From Enoplolaimus lenunculus (Eukaryota > Nematoda > Enoplea > Enoplida > Thoracostomopsidae): a stretch of DNA of 64,000 nt. The translations under genes and the position numbers were made by a program. The stretch covers positions 164,303-228,302 of the forward strand of contig JASANG010000845.1 in the NCBI GenBank assembly GCA_030248215.1. Reading direction: 5' to 3'. Below are positions 13,567-27,400 of the stretch, in pieces. The notes under the pieces are model-generated. The model was not told the DNA's origin. It made no database searches and saw nothing but the letters and a program-made list of their open reading frames with translations. Every line of letters starts with the position of its first letter. Position 1 is the stretch's first letter.

Positions 13567-13647
13567 CATCTGAAATTGAGAGAATCGTTCAACTGTACCG
13601 CCGTAAAAAGAGAAGCAGGCCAGAAACGCAACTTGTGCTGGGACTGG
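13567..13647 (+). CDS. Tentative upstream exon of the PAN/TSP1 gene
   Basis: Preceded by TATTTCAG and followed by a GT donor (CTGG|GTACAT). In incoming phase 1 it encodes 26 residues, basic in the middle (YRRKKRSRPETQ), and ends in phase 1. That is exactly the phase needed by the next exon at 16159. The basic character matches the protein that follows. Short length and lack of homology make it uncertain. The true first exon with a signal peptide was not found. Confidence 0.4.
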
Positions 13648-15229
13648 GTACATCCTTTGCTACACAAAATACACCGAGTTACCGATTCTTTTTGAAATTA
13701 TCTACACTTAATTATATATCAACAGTTTCGCATGCTTAAAATCAACGTCTGCCGAGTCTGTAGATGCACAAGTTCTCAGGATGTTGTTTAAAATAAAATA
13801 TGTGTCAGTTTATAACGCATCAAGAATAGTTTTTTCGGCTATAATTTATTTTCTCAGTCGAAGCTTAGTGTTCGACATTATACACAATTTCAAAAACTTA
13901 CTCAAATAACCCGATTAATATCACTTGACGTCATCAAAATTGCGTCAAATTTCACAGTTTCTCAAACGCTTGAGCGTGTGAAAAAAATTGCAAATCATGA
14001 CATTAACACCTGCACCGTTGTTTTTTTTTTGCTAAATTTGTTTCTCAAACTTTGCAACAACCTCGAGAAGTAAATGTGGTTTAAATCATTTCGAGATACG
14101 CTGTCATTTAAAATAAATTGTACTGGGGCTAACATAATGAAGCCTTAGATTATTACCATTTAAGTTTTTGTTATTTAGAGCCGTTAATATTAGTAGATCT
14201 ATAGCATCCGATACGGTATTGAAACAAACTATTCAGCACTTCTATGTTTTTCAAACATACACCCCACCGGTAAAATTCAAACCTCAAATACTTAACTTTG
14301 ATAAAATTTTTTATGGCAAATCATGGTATTTACCTTACGCCCTGGTACTCCATCTCAAATTTGTTGCAAATGATTGCAGTTTGATTGTACAGTTATTCTT
14401 ATTCTACGGCTATATTGGCGGCAACCATTTACGCAGAATAGACTGTCTGTAAACGAGGGATATTTTTCAAAATTTTGATGGGAACTTGAAGTGTGACCTT
14501 TAATGGCATTGAGTCGATTTTTGATTTATGCTGATTTTGACTTAGGTTAAGAAAAACAAATAACTTTACGTGTGGTGGAGATGTCGGCTGTCTCATTGTA
14601 TCACTAGCAGCTTTGCAAACTTGATCAACCGTTGATTATTTGGCAAAAATTATAACGCCGATTGAAAACCTCCGACTTTAACAAGTGAAACCTAGAAACA
14701 AAATTTGAGCGAAATGTTGACCTAATTAGCACTTATCTCCAGTTAGTAATAGGTTTTTAAACTAACCAACTGCTGCAATTTCAATTCTCAAGTGCTGAAT
14801 TTCAAACCTCGCCATTTCTGGTTCGAACGTTAGAAGACCTATCACCAACTAGTAATAGGTGCTACACACATTTAAGAATACGAGCTCTTGACTCTACAAT
14901 TAATGTATTTATTCTTAAACTTGCGTGACAATTCATCTGTCACGGATTAATCCACCTCTACGTTGATTACGTAATCCACAGCTGCCGCAGTTCGCCGCAG
15001 GTCGTTTGTTTTAAAACCCATTACTTTACATGCAAATCGGAAATATTTCTTTAGATCTTGCAACGTATTTATTCGGCGATTGCTGTTTGCAAATATGGTT
15101 ACAACCTTTGAATCATAAGACTTATTATATTTCAATGCTCAATAATGTCATTTGTATATCATGCATTCGTACTGCAAACTGTACTGCTCGGAGTCAGTTC
15201 GTTATTGTCGATGAGTGATTTTCACAAGA

Positions 15230-15800
15230 CTAATGGTAAGCATAAACGCTATGGCACCCGATGTACATTTTAAAAATTTTGACCCATGTTACATTGAGAG
15301 GCGCATTTACCGTTGTTCCACGGTACTGCAATAGAGTTAGCTTAAGCGTTATTAGTCTTGTTTTGCTCATGTTTATGCTTACGTTTGGTCTAGGCATAGC
15401 TAAATTCTTAACCTTATGCTCAGGTTTAGGGTTTAGTTAAGCAATATGTTTATACTACTGCTTTGCAACTCAAAACAATATGGGCTAAATTTTTAATGTC
15501 ATCCATCGCCTATATACCCGTTCATCAGCGTACAGTATGGTATGTGGATTACTCGTGTAAAACACAGCACGGTGACGAACGGTGATAGACGACCGCATGA
15601 CAAGTATAGGGCCACTGTTACTCTTACTCCAGCAGGAGCCATTTCTCTGGTGCCGGTAAAGCTGCATTCAGAGGGTAGTCATGCAGAACACATAACCGGC
15701 TAAGAAAGTCTGGCCAAATGTACACAACAGGGCCATAACAGTAGTATAAGCATATTCATAAGCCTAAACAGTAGCAAAATTATTCTTTACTGCTAAAGCT
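15230..15800. repeat. Fragments of the TTAGGC-containing MITE family
   Basis: Degenerate family pieces occur at about 15310-15480 (ending TATGTTTATACTACTG) and 15720-15775 (GGGCCATAACAGTAGTATAAGCATATT). They lie in the intron between 13647 and 16159 if that exon is real. Non-coding. Confidence 0.6.
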
Positions 15801-16158
15801 ACACAACTGCAGTCCGGCAGAAAAATTTCTGTTCACATGGACCGAAAATTACACAGCTTTTGACATCAATTCTTGAATTAAAAAGTAAAATTTCACCTTA
15901 CAAAAGTTATAACGCAGCATATTACATGATTATTTTTAAAATTTAATCGGTGTCACTCACTTGAGCTGCTCATCATAACATGAGAACTTTGGTGCCGGTA
16001 ATTCCAATTAGGTTTAGCACTGTTTCAATTGCAAGTACAATTTCCTTGGAATAGTTAAATATTAATTGTCATTTGCAACAATATATACAATTATATAAAA
16101 ATGTTTTGGCAAATCTTAAAATTTTACAAGCTATGATCCTGTCTTTTAAACGTTTCAG

Positions 16159-17253
16159 GTACAACAGCAAGCGGACCTAGTCAAAAAGCTCGAGTTACTG
16201 CTGAGTCTAAACGTCCTGAATTTAGACTAGGAGCCGGTAAACGGCCATATCCGTTTCGTAAATTTGATCTTGGAAAACCTACGTCTACCAACACTTCATC
16301 TTACGCTATTCCTATAATCCTAAAACAGCAATGGCCAAAGTATGATTCAAAAAATTCACACACTTTTCAAAGCCGGCTAAGTAGAAACAGGTTGCAAAGA
16401 AGCAAAAAGACTAAAAATCGTCGCGTTTTAGCACAAGACTCTAGTCAAACGGCTAAATCCGCAAAGTCTAATGTAATTTCGTTAGCGAACTACGACATAA
16501 TCAGACCATCGGCGCCCCAGTTCCATAGCCGAAGCCGCCCCTTGCGCCCTCGAATTCAGTATGGACAACAGCGATACAACTTGCGCGAAAGCGAACCTCG
16601 CTCAAAAAACCTAAAACCAAAAATTAACCGAAAACAATTAAATTTCGACGTTCAAACTCCGCATCAAAGTCCGTTGATTCAACACGCGTTTGGACATCCT
16701 ACCACAAAGCCGCTATCTCCACGGGTTGCCGAGTTTACTGGACCCCGGTATAGTTTTTTGAGTAAAATCCCCGACCGCAGGGCGCCTTTGAGACGGTTTC
16801 TACCGAAGGACCAAACCTTGTCTCCGGGTGCTTTTAGTCCCAGCGACAAACATTTATCTGGATCCGGTTTGACTGAAACAGCGATTGATCAACGAACCAG
16901 AGCGTGGGCTGAAAAGAAAGCAACTACTTCGACAAAGGGTGGCTTAGTTGCAAATCCTGAAGTTGTCCGAGGGACTTTCAAGTTGCGGCCACCCCTGAAT
17001 CGCGCTGTTAATTATTTAGACCGCGATTTGAGTCTGTTACGATCAAATAGCGGCGAACAAGGACAATTGCGTTCTCAGAATTTTCAGCAACCTTGGAATA
17101 GGCAATATCATCATTATCAAAAGCAGTGGCAACACCAACAAAAACAACAACAACGACAACAACAGCAACAACAGCAACAACAGCAACAACAACAAAAACA
17201 ACAACAACAACAAAAACAACAAAAACTACAACAACAACAACAACAACAACAGC

Positions 17254-17308
<55 letters not shown>

Positions 17309-18438
17309 GCAACAACAACAGCACAAAAAACAGAAACAAATACAAAAACTAAACGATATGCGATTTCGGCAATTGCTCGAAGCTCGGCAGCATGAATTAC
17401 AACAACGAACACAACGTAATAAAGTAGTTAAGCCGCAGGCGGCAGCACTTTCAAGCAGAACTCTTTATACGAAAAGCAACGCCCCTAACAGCCCCGCCCT
17501 AGGCTTCAGCTTTGACCCTAACATAATCAAAGCTACGTTTCCTGAGCCTTCAGTACCCAAGACAGTATTAAAAGGCCGAAATAACAAAGGGACAACAAAA
17601 TCTCGAAAAGCAAACATCAACCAGGAACAACTATTATACAACGCTGAATCAAATTTATACTCAAAATCTCGCTATTCTAGCGAGCAACCGTATTCACGTA
17701 ATGCTCCCGCCGTTCAGCGACTTAAATTTCAAGCCGAATCAAACTTTAATTCTAATGCCCCGCAAACCCTACAGGGACCATATAGCAAAGCAGTTTCCAT
17801 CCCCGAATTATATAGTAGCCCAATTTCCACCAAGGAACTATATAACAAGCAAACCAATGGACAGCATTCTAAGCAAATTTCCACCCAGCGGCATAAAATT
17901 TCTTCTTCTACCAGCACCCATAGCGACAACTACGGATCCACTATTCAAACTGGAGCTCAACTCCTGACTCCGTTTAAATCTACTGGATATGCCGGATCTT
18001 TGGTACCTTCCCAATCCTACAACTCTGAGTCTAGCCATCATTCATATATCTCAGGGGCTAATCCGGGGTCTTCTTACCGTCTTCCTTATGTTCCTACATC
18101 TTACTTTAAACATTTCGATATATCTCGTTGCTTTGTTCGCTACTCGGATCATAATTTAGCTAATCGGATGCCGTTTGAACAATTCTCCAGCGCTACCGCC
18201 ACGTTAGAACGTTGCCTGATCTTGTGTATTCGGAAAAGTAACGCTTGTAAATCAATTGTTTACGAGCCGAAACGTCAACAATGCCAGCTCTATAACGTTG
18301 GACCGATTAATCCTGCATTGAAAATGAAAACAATCACTTGGTATTGGTTGTTTGTTGATCAAACTACGGCTGGCAATGCGCCAATGCTTGCAACCGCAGC
18401 TGGAGTTGATTATTATCGAAAACGACGCTGGTGTGAAG
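16159..18438 (+). CDS. Exon: basic Gln-rich region plus first PAN module
   Basis: Acceptor CGTTTCAG at 16151-16158; donor GAAG|GTATGA at 18438. Incoming phase 1; the frame is open for 759 codons. The first 300 or so residues are Arg/Lys/Pro/Ser-rich. Then follow a CAA/CAG-encoded glutamine tract and a Ser/Tyr/Asn-rich stretch. The end is a PAN-like module starting [19 protein letters not shown], with the six-cysteine-type spacing C..C..C..C..C and the typical '[17 protein letters not shown]' helix. The exon is unusually large for this gene. Confidence 0.85.
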
Positions 18439-21400
18439 GTATGAACTCGTACAACAAGTACAAGGCGTTTTTTGAGATAAAAAACGTTTTTCTTCATGCT
18501 ATAATAACGTTTTGACAAACCGTACAGTGTTTATTAAAATGGTGTTGATGCTTACTACAATACTGATTTACTTCAGAGTCCTCCATCTACAAAAAGCGTT
18601 TTGAAATTGCCGTTTGAAACGTGAAAGGCATTTAAAATTGCATAGTATTTCGACACCAATCCTAAGCTTACACCAGCAGCTGATTAAACTCGTTAGGAAC
18701 GGGAAATTTTAAAGGAACGTGTGTCATGTTACTTACAAGAAGAACCTAACGGTTCTGGAGTGGGAAGACTTGTATAATATAACTTAATCATTATGTGTTT
18801 AGTATTGATATGATAATGCGAAACAAGGTTTACTAGCTAAGTCATCTTATATTAATGATTTCAGGCATTCCAATGTACAAAACAACTCCATCTCCATTAA
18901 CAACAACCAAACAACCGTTAGATACAACAATGCGGCCTACCCGGCCTCCAGGACCTGCACCTGATGGAAGTTAGTTGTGACCGCAGGCAAAATTGTAATA
19001 CTAAAACTACTAAGCAATGCTATATAAATCCCTGAACAAAAATTTTACTGCGGACGCTGCCGTGGTTTGAACCCACAATGTAGGGATTACCGGTTCGCTT
19101 CTCTATTAACTAGTAAGATTCTCAGTGATGCAACCATTTCGATTTTTGCTACAATGGCTCTATCACAGTTATGTCCCATGTATAGAACAGGCCCGGAACG
19201 ATTGGGGCGGGACTGTAATAGAGTAAGCTTAAGCTTAAGACTAATTTTTTTGCTTAGGCTTACGTTTTGGCTTAGGCTTAGGAATATGCTGATACTACTG
19301 TTCCGACACTGTTCTATACATTAGCCACAGATATTATATTACCTACGCATATAAAGCCAGAAGTACAAAAATAACCGTTATTAAAACTGTACAATTGATT
19401 TGATACTGCCACCTTTAGAAGTTTTGCCAAAAGTTTAAAAGATCGCGCTGGAAATCGAATTTCGGACCTCGTGAACTTGAACCAAGCATGATGCTGCTGC
19501 TGCACCATTGCACGGTTGCTGCGGCAACATCTTTGGCATTTTTGCTTTATATACAGTTGCCGCGTACCAGGGCGCAACCGGAGGTGAAAAATGTCGGAGC
19601 CGGAGGTCAACGAAGTTTGCCGGAGCCGAAGCCGGAGCCGGAGGAGAGGCGAAATTAGGTAGTAACGATGCTGGTTAACTAGTTAATTTTAGCCAACATC
19701 TGCAATATGTTGTTAATTTGTTTGGTTTTGCGCTAATTTTCTGCGAAAAAATTCTTTCCTGAAAATTGTCACAAAAGTAAAACGAAAGTCGTTCAAGCAG
19801 ATAAATTTTGCAAAATTATGCAAAATGTTACTACCGAAACTGCCGGAACCTCCGGCAAAAATTTTATCGGAGCCGGAGGCCGATTTTCTGCCAGAGCCGG
19901 AGCCGGAAGCAGACCTCCGGTTGTACCCTGCCGTGTACATATGGTTTGTTCGTTTTAAAGTATATAGATTCCAGTTGCATTACTATATTCTCTATTATTA
20001 CCTTAGAGCCACTAGTGGATCCACAGGGGGCGCGGGGACGGGGGTGCACGCCTCCATCAAAAAATTTTTGTGATAAAAGGTGAGGTCCCTGCCTTACAAT
20101 TTTACCCCTCAAAAAGTTTGTTGTAAAAAATCAATTTTTCCTTGATAAAATGATATCGTCCCTGTCTTACACTTTTTTCCTCAGAAAATTTTTTTGGCGA
20201 TAATATGATAGGGTTACCTTACAAACTATTCTTTGCCAATGCCATATGTAACATGCAGGAAAAGTTGCGTTTTACAACATTTGCCAGCCCACCACCCCGT
20301 CAGAAACTTCTGGTTCCACCTCTACTTAGTACAGTTTTCCTGCGCATATATTCTGTAAACTGTAAGACAAGGAATATAACGAATCGGAACCTACATTAAA
20401 ACGAACTAACCACGTTCTATGCTAAATCGATGTTTATGCACATAGGCTTATACAAAGGAGGCAATGTGGCGGATACATCCCACGAATATTGTAGAAAACC
20501 TCAAAAAAGCACCTTTTACAGGAAGTAAAGTATTAACCAGCAAATGTCAAATTTTTTGCTCATGCGTTCTTGCACGCAAAAACATTTTAGACGTGGTTAT
20601 CCTTTACGGTTACGAAATCCTTGCAGCTGAGGCTAGTTTTGCTATGCGATACCAATTGTATTTGATGCCGAACGCTCACTGTATTTTAGGATATTGGTCA
20701 AGAAACTATTGCATCGACCTTGGCTAATTAAAAAAATATTGTTTATTTTTTAACCGTGTGGTATTGTGCTCGAATTTAACTGAAGTACGATACCGTATGG
20801 GACGGACAGTGACGGGAACGAACGGTGGCAGACGGCGTCGGCACCGCAAGACAAGTGCGTATAACCACTACCATAATTCGAAAACGGTTTGCAAACAATT
20901 TCAAGTCTTGTAAAAAACCCAATTTTCTTGAATGTTTTAGCAGTCTGCCCACCTGGCACTGTTGCGATATTTCAACGTGCCCGTGGATACGAAATGATCG
21001 GCTCAGATGGATTCATTGTGGACGATGTCACCGAAGACGAATGTGTAGATGTGTGCTCAACTAATCAGGTAAACACGGATGCATATCTTGCAGCACTGCT
21101 CCTGTATTCAATCCCTGCATGCTCGTTGGGGCGGAGCGAGGATTTAGTCCTGAACTGAACGGCAAGTCCGCCAGGATACTGCCTTTGATACTGCGTTTAA
21201 AAAATATAAAGGCCATTTACTGAAAAAATCGTGATCCTGAACCAAGCTAGAGTATCGTGAAGTGTTTTATGTTTTGTACCAGAGCCGCACGCTACCAGCA
21301 AACCGCGGTTCAAGTACATAATTAGTATTCCTCACAAATAAAGCATGTTTCTAAGATTATGGTGCGGGGAAAAATTGTTTACGGAAGTTATAATCTATGA

Positions 21401-24400
21401 CCTATCTCATTTACACCAGTGTTGTTGGCAAATATGTATATAGTGCTCTGCATTACATCGATGCACGCGGGAATACTGGTCACATACATGTCAACTGAAA
21501 TATATTTGGAGTACAGGTTTATTTATTGTTGGTTTATATTTTAACGGTCTTGAGAATATATTTGAACGTAAATGATAGCGAAATGCGATACAACTACAAT
21601 GACATGCGATGCAACTACAATTCAAAAAGCTTTATTATGTAATACTTCTGAACGCGAAGTCTCCCTTTTCCAACCACAATTTTACAAAAATTTGCAAGTT
21701 TTAAAGAATTTAAACGTTAAAATTTGTCAAGCTTTTAGTTTTTGCAACGCAAATCGAACGACCACATCAATGCACTGTAGTCTTCCGACGTAAATGACAC
21801 GAACAACTGAATAAATTTTGGAAAACTTTTAGCTTTAAAGATTAATATTATCCTTGGGATGTTAACTTCATTTTACATGTTTTCAGATACCATCAGGTGA
21901 AACGTACTACTGCAGAACCGCTGAATACAACATGAATACTGAAATATGCACTTTGTCTTCGGAAGCGGCAGTTCCTACCCGTTCAGGTCTGCTGGTTGAA
22001 AATCCGGATATTATTTATTACGAGAAAACATGCATTGACGGTTAGTTTTTACAACTATTATTATTTTATATCAGCAGTTTCAAATGTGTAAAGCAACTAT
22101 TGCCAGTTAAGAATAGTTTTTGTAACTAAAACAGGATTTGAAAACATTCATATGATTTAAACTAGCGCAAGTTGTTATCAGCGACAATGTAGACCTTTGC
22201 GAATAACATAATTTTTGTGCCGGTTACTTTAGTGACCCGAAAAAGAAAGGGGCTGAAAAATATTGCGGAAATGCAACGATAGGTGAAAACTTTTGTACGT
22301 GCAGTGCAATCTATAACTCATAAAATGTCGAAATATTTGCGATTAACTCCAGAAATATCGTCTTCTGTCAGAATATCATGGGTGAGCCACTGTATAAATT
22401 TGAGCTGGGGATCAGTATGGTCTTCATGCCCGTTGCAAATGGTACTTGCTTTGCTTTAACGTATTCCGCTTATTTTGTAAAACATTTGCTTAAATTTAAA
22501 ATACACAATTTGATTTTATAGAGTCAATAGGTGCTGACTGTTTTGGCGGTTATATTGAACGCTTTCCACATGTAATTTTGGAAGGATCTGGTGAAAGTGT
22601 ACGTAGTGTGTCATCGGCAAAAGATTGCATGGAACAGTGTTTGATGGCGGCGAGAGATCAAAATATCGATTGCCGATCTGTCCTGTATTTTTACGACGTA
22701 AGTGTATATTTCACTATATTTCCGTGGTTCCTCATTCTTTTTGCGGCAGGCAAATTTTGCGCACAACGACGGCATTGCAAAAACAACTGAAATATTCATT
22801 CTGTAAATCGCATTAGCAAACCGTTAACGATCGTTTAATTATGTTGTGTTTTTCGCTACTAACAGTAGTAAATATGAATTGGGGGCGGCCTCTTCACCCT
22901 TGCCAATACATCAGTGCATAAAGGTATTTTCGACATTGGCTTTTCCTTTGATTTTGTAAAAGTAAAAAACCTTTCAAAATGTTTTCAAATATTTACAGTT
23001 TCATATGCTTCGAGTTATTTATTTTCAGGAACCAGATTTCAATTGTGTACTGAACTCAGAAAGTCGTCTTACGGAACCTGACAAATTTAAACCTGATCCA
23101 ACAGCGAAAGTGACGTATTTAGGCATGGAAGACTGTTTTGTTACTCAAGGTACTATAGAGCCCCGAATAAGAGGGGGGGGGGCTGATATTTATTTGGCAT
23201 CTCCAGAGGGTACCCGCCTGTTATACGGTTACGGACTGTTATTTATGTTCAACCCGCCTTCCGACACCCTTCGTTACTGATATATATCCGGTATTGCAAC
23301 TTTTCGTTGCATTAAACGTTTTTGCCTTGCATCAAAAGCTTGAACGATAATGCAAGATTATACTTTGGAATGTTACTTTAAAAACTTAAGTTCGCTTTAA
23401 AGTTTCGAACTCAATTTTGTTTGATCCTGGAGTGATTTATGCGTTACAGTTAGGGATAGTTGACATTTATGGACTCTAATGAGGGTTTAGGGACTCTATC
23501 CGCTTAAGTACTCTTATTAGGTATACGGACTCTTATTGATATGAACTGAAAATGGGGACCCCTTCTTATTCGGGTCACTGCAGTAAAATACATTAAAATT
23601 ATAAACCTTTAGCTATTCATTTTACTGACCGGATCCAGCAATTGGTAGACTTTTAAACAAAACAAAAACCTTAATTTTATGATTGTTCGCAACATTAATA
23701 TTTCAGCCTGTCGCTGTCTTCGGCTGCTCTTAAATATATATATAAATTTATAATTGACGCCAATTATTGATAAGAAATTTCGAATTCTCATCAATTCAAA
23801 CCACTGGCAAACAGTTGGTGATTGGTCTTGTAACTACTTTTGATTTGCTATTTAAAATTCTCGAAACTAAAAACGTATTTGTTGGTCAATTTGCTGATAT
23901 AAATCGGAATAACTTTGCTCCTAATACATTTGTAATTGCGGTATTAGAAAGCACGTTTCTTTATCTACCGACTGTTGCAATATATACCTATTTAAGACTG
24001 CCAGTCGTGTTTTCAAGACAAAATCTGGTTGAAACTAAAACAAACATTGCATATGAAGGTAGATGAAAGCTCTGATTATAAATTTAAATTTTTGAAAATT
24101 AAAATATTTTATAACATTTTCAGAAGGTCGAGATTTGTTTGCCGAACTGCGAGAATTGAATAAAATTACCAGCCTTCGATTGCGTCCGCAAAAGTCCGAC
24201 AGTGGTAATTACGGACTCAACGTTAATAACAAAACGTCGCCAAAACCACAAGGAAAACAATACAATGTCGCACGATCTGCTGAAAGGTTAGTTTTAAATT
24301 TATTTAATTTAATTTCGTACCGTTCTAGTTTTATTAGATATTGTTTTATTTAAGTGCCCACAAAAGAAAAAATATCTCTTTGATAACTTTTCTGACACTC

Positions 24401-27400
24401 TTTCGGTTTTCTCATCTTTGCTTCTAGAAAGATGAGTGTAAAAGTTGAAGTGTATGCGAATATTGGTCCACAGTATAACATTATCTACAATTTTTGCGCG
24501 AGCGACAGCCTTGAACTGTAGTATGAAACAGATTTATTCTAAACCGTCCGTTTCAAGTACACTTTGTGTTCACCTCCTTCGCCCGTTTCAGTTTTACCTA
24601 AACTGCGAAACATTTATCTTGTTTGCCACTGCATCGATAACTTGCTGCTCATCTCAATGGCGGATCCACGGGGGGCCACCCCGGCCGTGGCCCCCCCAAC
24701 AGCATCTCGACAAAAATTATATAGTGTCAATTGCTGTTCTACGCTGTTTATTTCTCTGTTTTATACACTATAGTTGAGCGAAGCTCGGAGTTTCGCGAAG
24801 CGTTTTATATTTTGTACTTGGGGGTCGAAAAGTGGATGTCCGTCCGTCCGTCTGTCCGTCTGTCCGTCCGAAAAGAATCTCAGGAACGGCTGAACCGATT
24901 TTGACAAACTTTTTTTGTTTGAAAGCCAATAAGTCTGGAGTGTTAACCTCGTATTGGGGTTTGAAAATTTTGAGCCGTTTATTAGCTACAAGCTAATTTG
25001 CATAATTAATTAAGCCTAAATTCGGACCTTCCACAATATTTCACTAATTATTACAGTTAGAAGCCATCTAATTTTAGCATTAAAGGCTTTTTGGGTGCGA
25101 GGAATCTGCGTGGACTGTTTACAAATCTCCAAAATGGATAATTGAGCAGTTAGCTAATAGATAATTTGCATATTAGCATAGTTTGCCTAAATTAGGACTT
25201 TTTACAATATTTCACTAATTATTAAGGTTAAAAGCAATATAATTTCAGCACTAAAGGGTTCTTAGGTGCTAGGAATTTGGATAAATTGTTTACAAACCTC
25301 CATAACCGATAATGGAATAGTTAGCTTTTAGCTAATTTGCATATTAGCTTAATTGACCAGGCAAAATTAGGACTTTTTAAATTATTTCAATAATTATTAA
25401 GGTTAAAAGCAATATAATTTCAGTACTAAATGGTTTTTAGGTGCGAGGAATCTGAATAAATTGTTTACAAACGTCTAAAACCAATAATTGAGTAGTTAGC
25501 TAATAGATAATTTGCATATTAGCATAGTTTATAAGCCTAACTTAGGACTTTTTACAATATTTCACTAATTATTAAGGTTAAAAGCAATATACTTTCAGCA
25601 CTAAAGGGTTTTTAGATGCAAGGAGTTTGAATAAGTTGTTTACAAACCTCCAAAACCGATAATTGAATAGTTAGCTAATAGCTAATTTGCATATTAGATT
25701 AATTGATCAGGCAAAATTAGGACTTTTTGAATTATTCCAATAATTATTAGGGTGGCTGAAAGGTTTTTGCGTGCGAGGAATCTGAGGAAATTGCTTACAA
25801 ACCTCCAAAACCGATAAATGAATAGTTAGCTAATAACTAATTTGCATATTACATTAATTGCTTACGTGTGTTCGAGCTTCGCTCAATAAATGTAGTCCCA
25901 CTACGACTGGTATAAGCACGCTTTAAAGTTTCTTGGCCCTGGAGTCATTTATGCGCTACAATTAGGGATAATAGACATTTATGGAGTCTAAACAAGGGTT
26001 TCAGGACTCTACCCGCTTGCGGACTCTTATTAGGGATACGGACTCCTATTAATTGGGACTCAAAATGGGGACCCCCTCTTATTTGGGTCACTACAGTATG
26101 GGTCAAAAATAAGTTTATTACCTGTGAAATTTTGCACCCCCCATTTTGAAGTCCTGGATCCGCCACTGGCTCATCTGGTGAGCTAAATTTTGAATCAAGC
26201 TCTGAAAACTACGTATTCAAATTGTTTTATAGCGAAGAAACTGAAAACGACATATTCACCGATCGGGTATCAAAACGCTTTCGTATGCCACTTACCAGAA
26301 CAAAAACCATGTTACAAGATAGATTCGTACAAAACGATCAAGGTACGACCTCACTGTATTCGTTGTAGAATATAATGCAGAACCCATTTCCTCAGCGCAA
26401 CACATTGGGTTGCTTCAATGTATAAATCAGGACCAACAATGGTGGTAAAATCGTTTCATGTTCTTTGCTGTCTTTTTGTGTCAAAAAATTACAGACTTTG
26501 GTTATTTTCGTTTGCGTGGATTCGACTTGAAAAAGTAGAAAGAGGTTGATCAGTTATACAAGTTTGCTAAATTAGTCATTTTTAAAAATTTTGCAACAAA
26601 AATTTAACGTTTACTTAAATTAAAAACGACTTAACTCATTCGAAGATTGGGAGGCTATAGACAGATAATTTCGGTATGTGGCTGGCTGGCGATGTTAAGT
26701 GGCCGAGGTATTGAAAGTTTGTACAGTCACTGGCTTTGAACGAAAAATGCCAACTAAAACAGTTAATATTTGCCTCCCAGTTAGCCCCCACGCCAAATTT
26801 CACCACCAATTAATTTTACGTTTTTCAAGTGTTACATTTTTGGAAAAAATTTCAGAATTAATTAAACACTTTTTTTGCAATACGTATTTTGGAACCTAGT
26901 ATGGTATATGTTTGATCTGTGTTTATTATTTAAATGGTTGTTTTGAACAATGTGGTTAGTTGTAGGCGTAAATAAACACTGGCTAATGCAATTGACGTTT
27001 TATTGAAAATTCTGTAACCCATCGCTGAGAAAATTCTGTTTACCCAGTCAGGTCTTCGTGACAATACTATGAACCAGGGTGATATCGAATCAATTGTGTG
27101 ACCACATAGGAATCCATTGCCGTTGCTATTTTGCTGAATCAGAACCTTGCATTTACAAATTTCTGATATATCGATATTTTGTATTAGAATTCCAGCTCCA
27201 TACCTTTTAAAATAATTACCGCCCGATCTCAATTCTGAAATTCGGGACATGAAACAAAAATACTGATTTCTATAATAAGTAGTTTTAATTGTTTAAACTA
27301 AACATATATTGCCGAACATCGGTGGATTCGGTTGTTAGCAAACGAGTCCGAACCGCCAATATTTGCCAAATTCAAAGTTTAGTTGCCACTCAAGACAAAA

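Noticed and set aside
17008-17412. Antisense and shifted open frames across the CAA/CAG tract (poly-Val, poly-Cys, poly-Thr)
   Set aside because: They are direct shadows of the trinucleotide repeat in a well-supported plus-strand exon.
19430-19500. tRNA-like sequence on the minus strand (GGTGCAGCAGCAGC ... AATTCGATTTCC, then TTTT)
   Set aside because: A-box and B-box resemblance only; the arms do not pair well enough to call a tRNA gene.
23767-24066. 99-codon hydrophobic open frame between two PAN/TSP1 exons
   Set aside because: The phase from 23149 to 24124 is already correct without it, it has no cysteines or family resemblance, and it is followed by an intron-like stretch. It is likely chance or decayed repeat.
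24785-25890. CRISPR-like array because of regular spacing near 175 bp
   Set aside because: The units are long, fully repetitive tandem copies inside a transposon in a eukaryotic genome, with no spacer/repeat division.
26930-27250. 106-codon minus-strand open frame near the HSP70 remnant
   Set aside because: No recognisable domain, no clear splice context, and not continuous with the HSP70 pieces.
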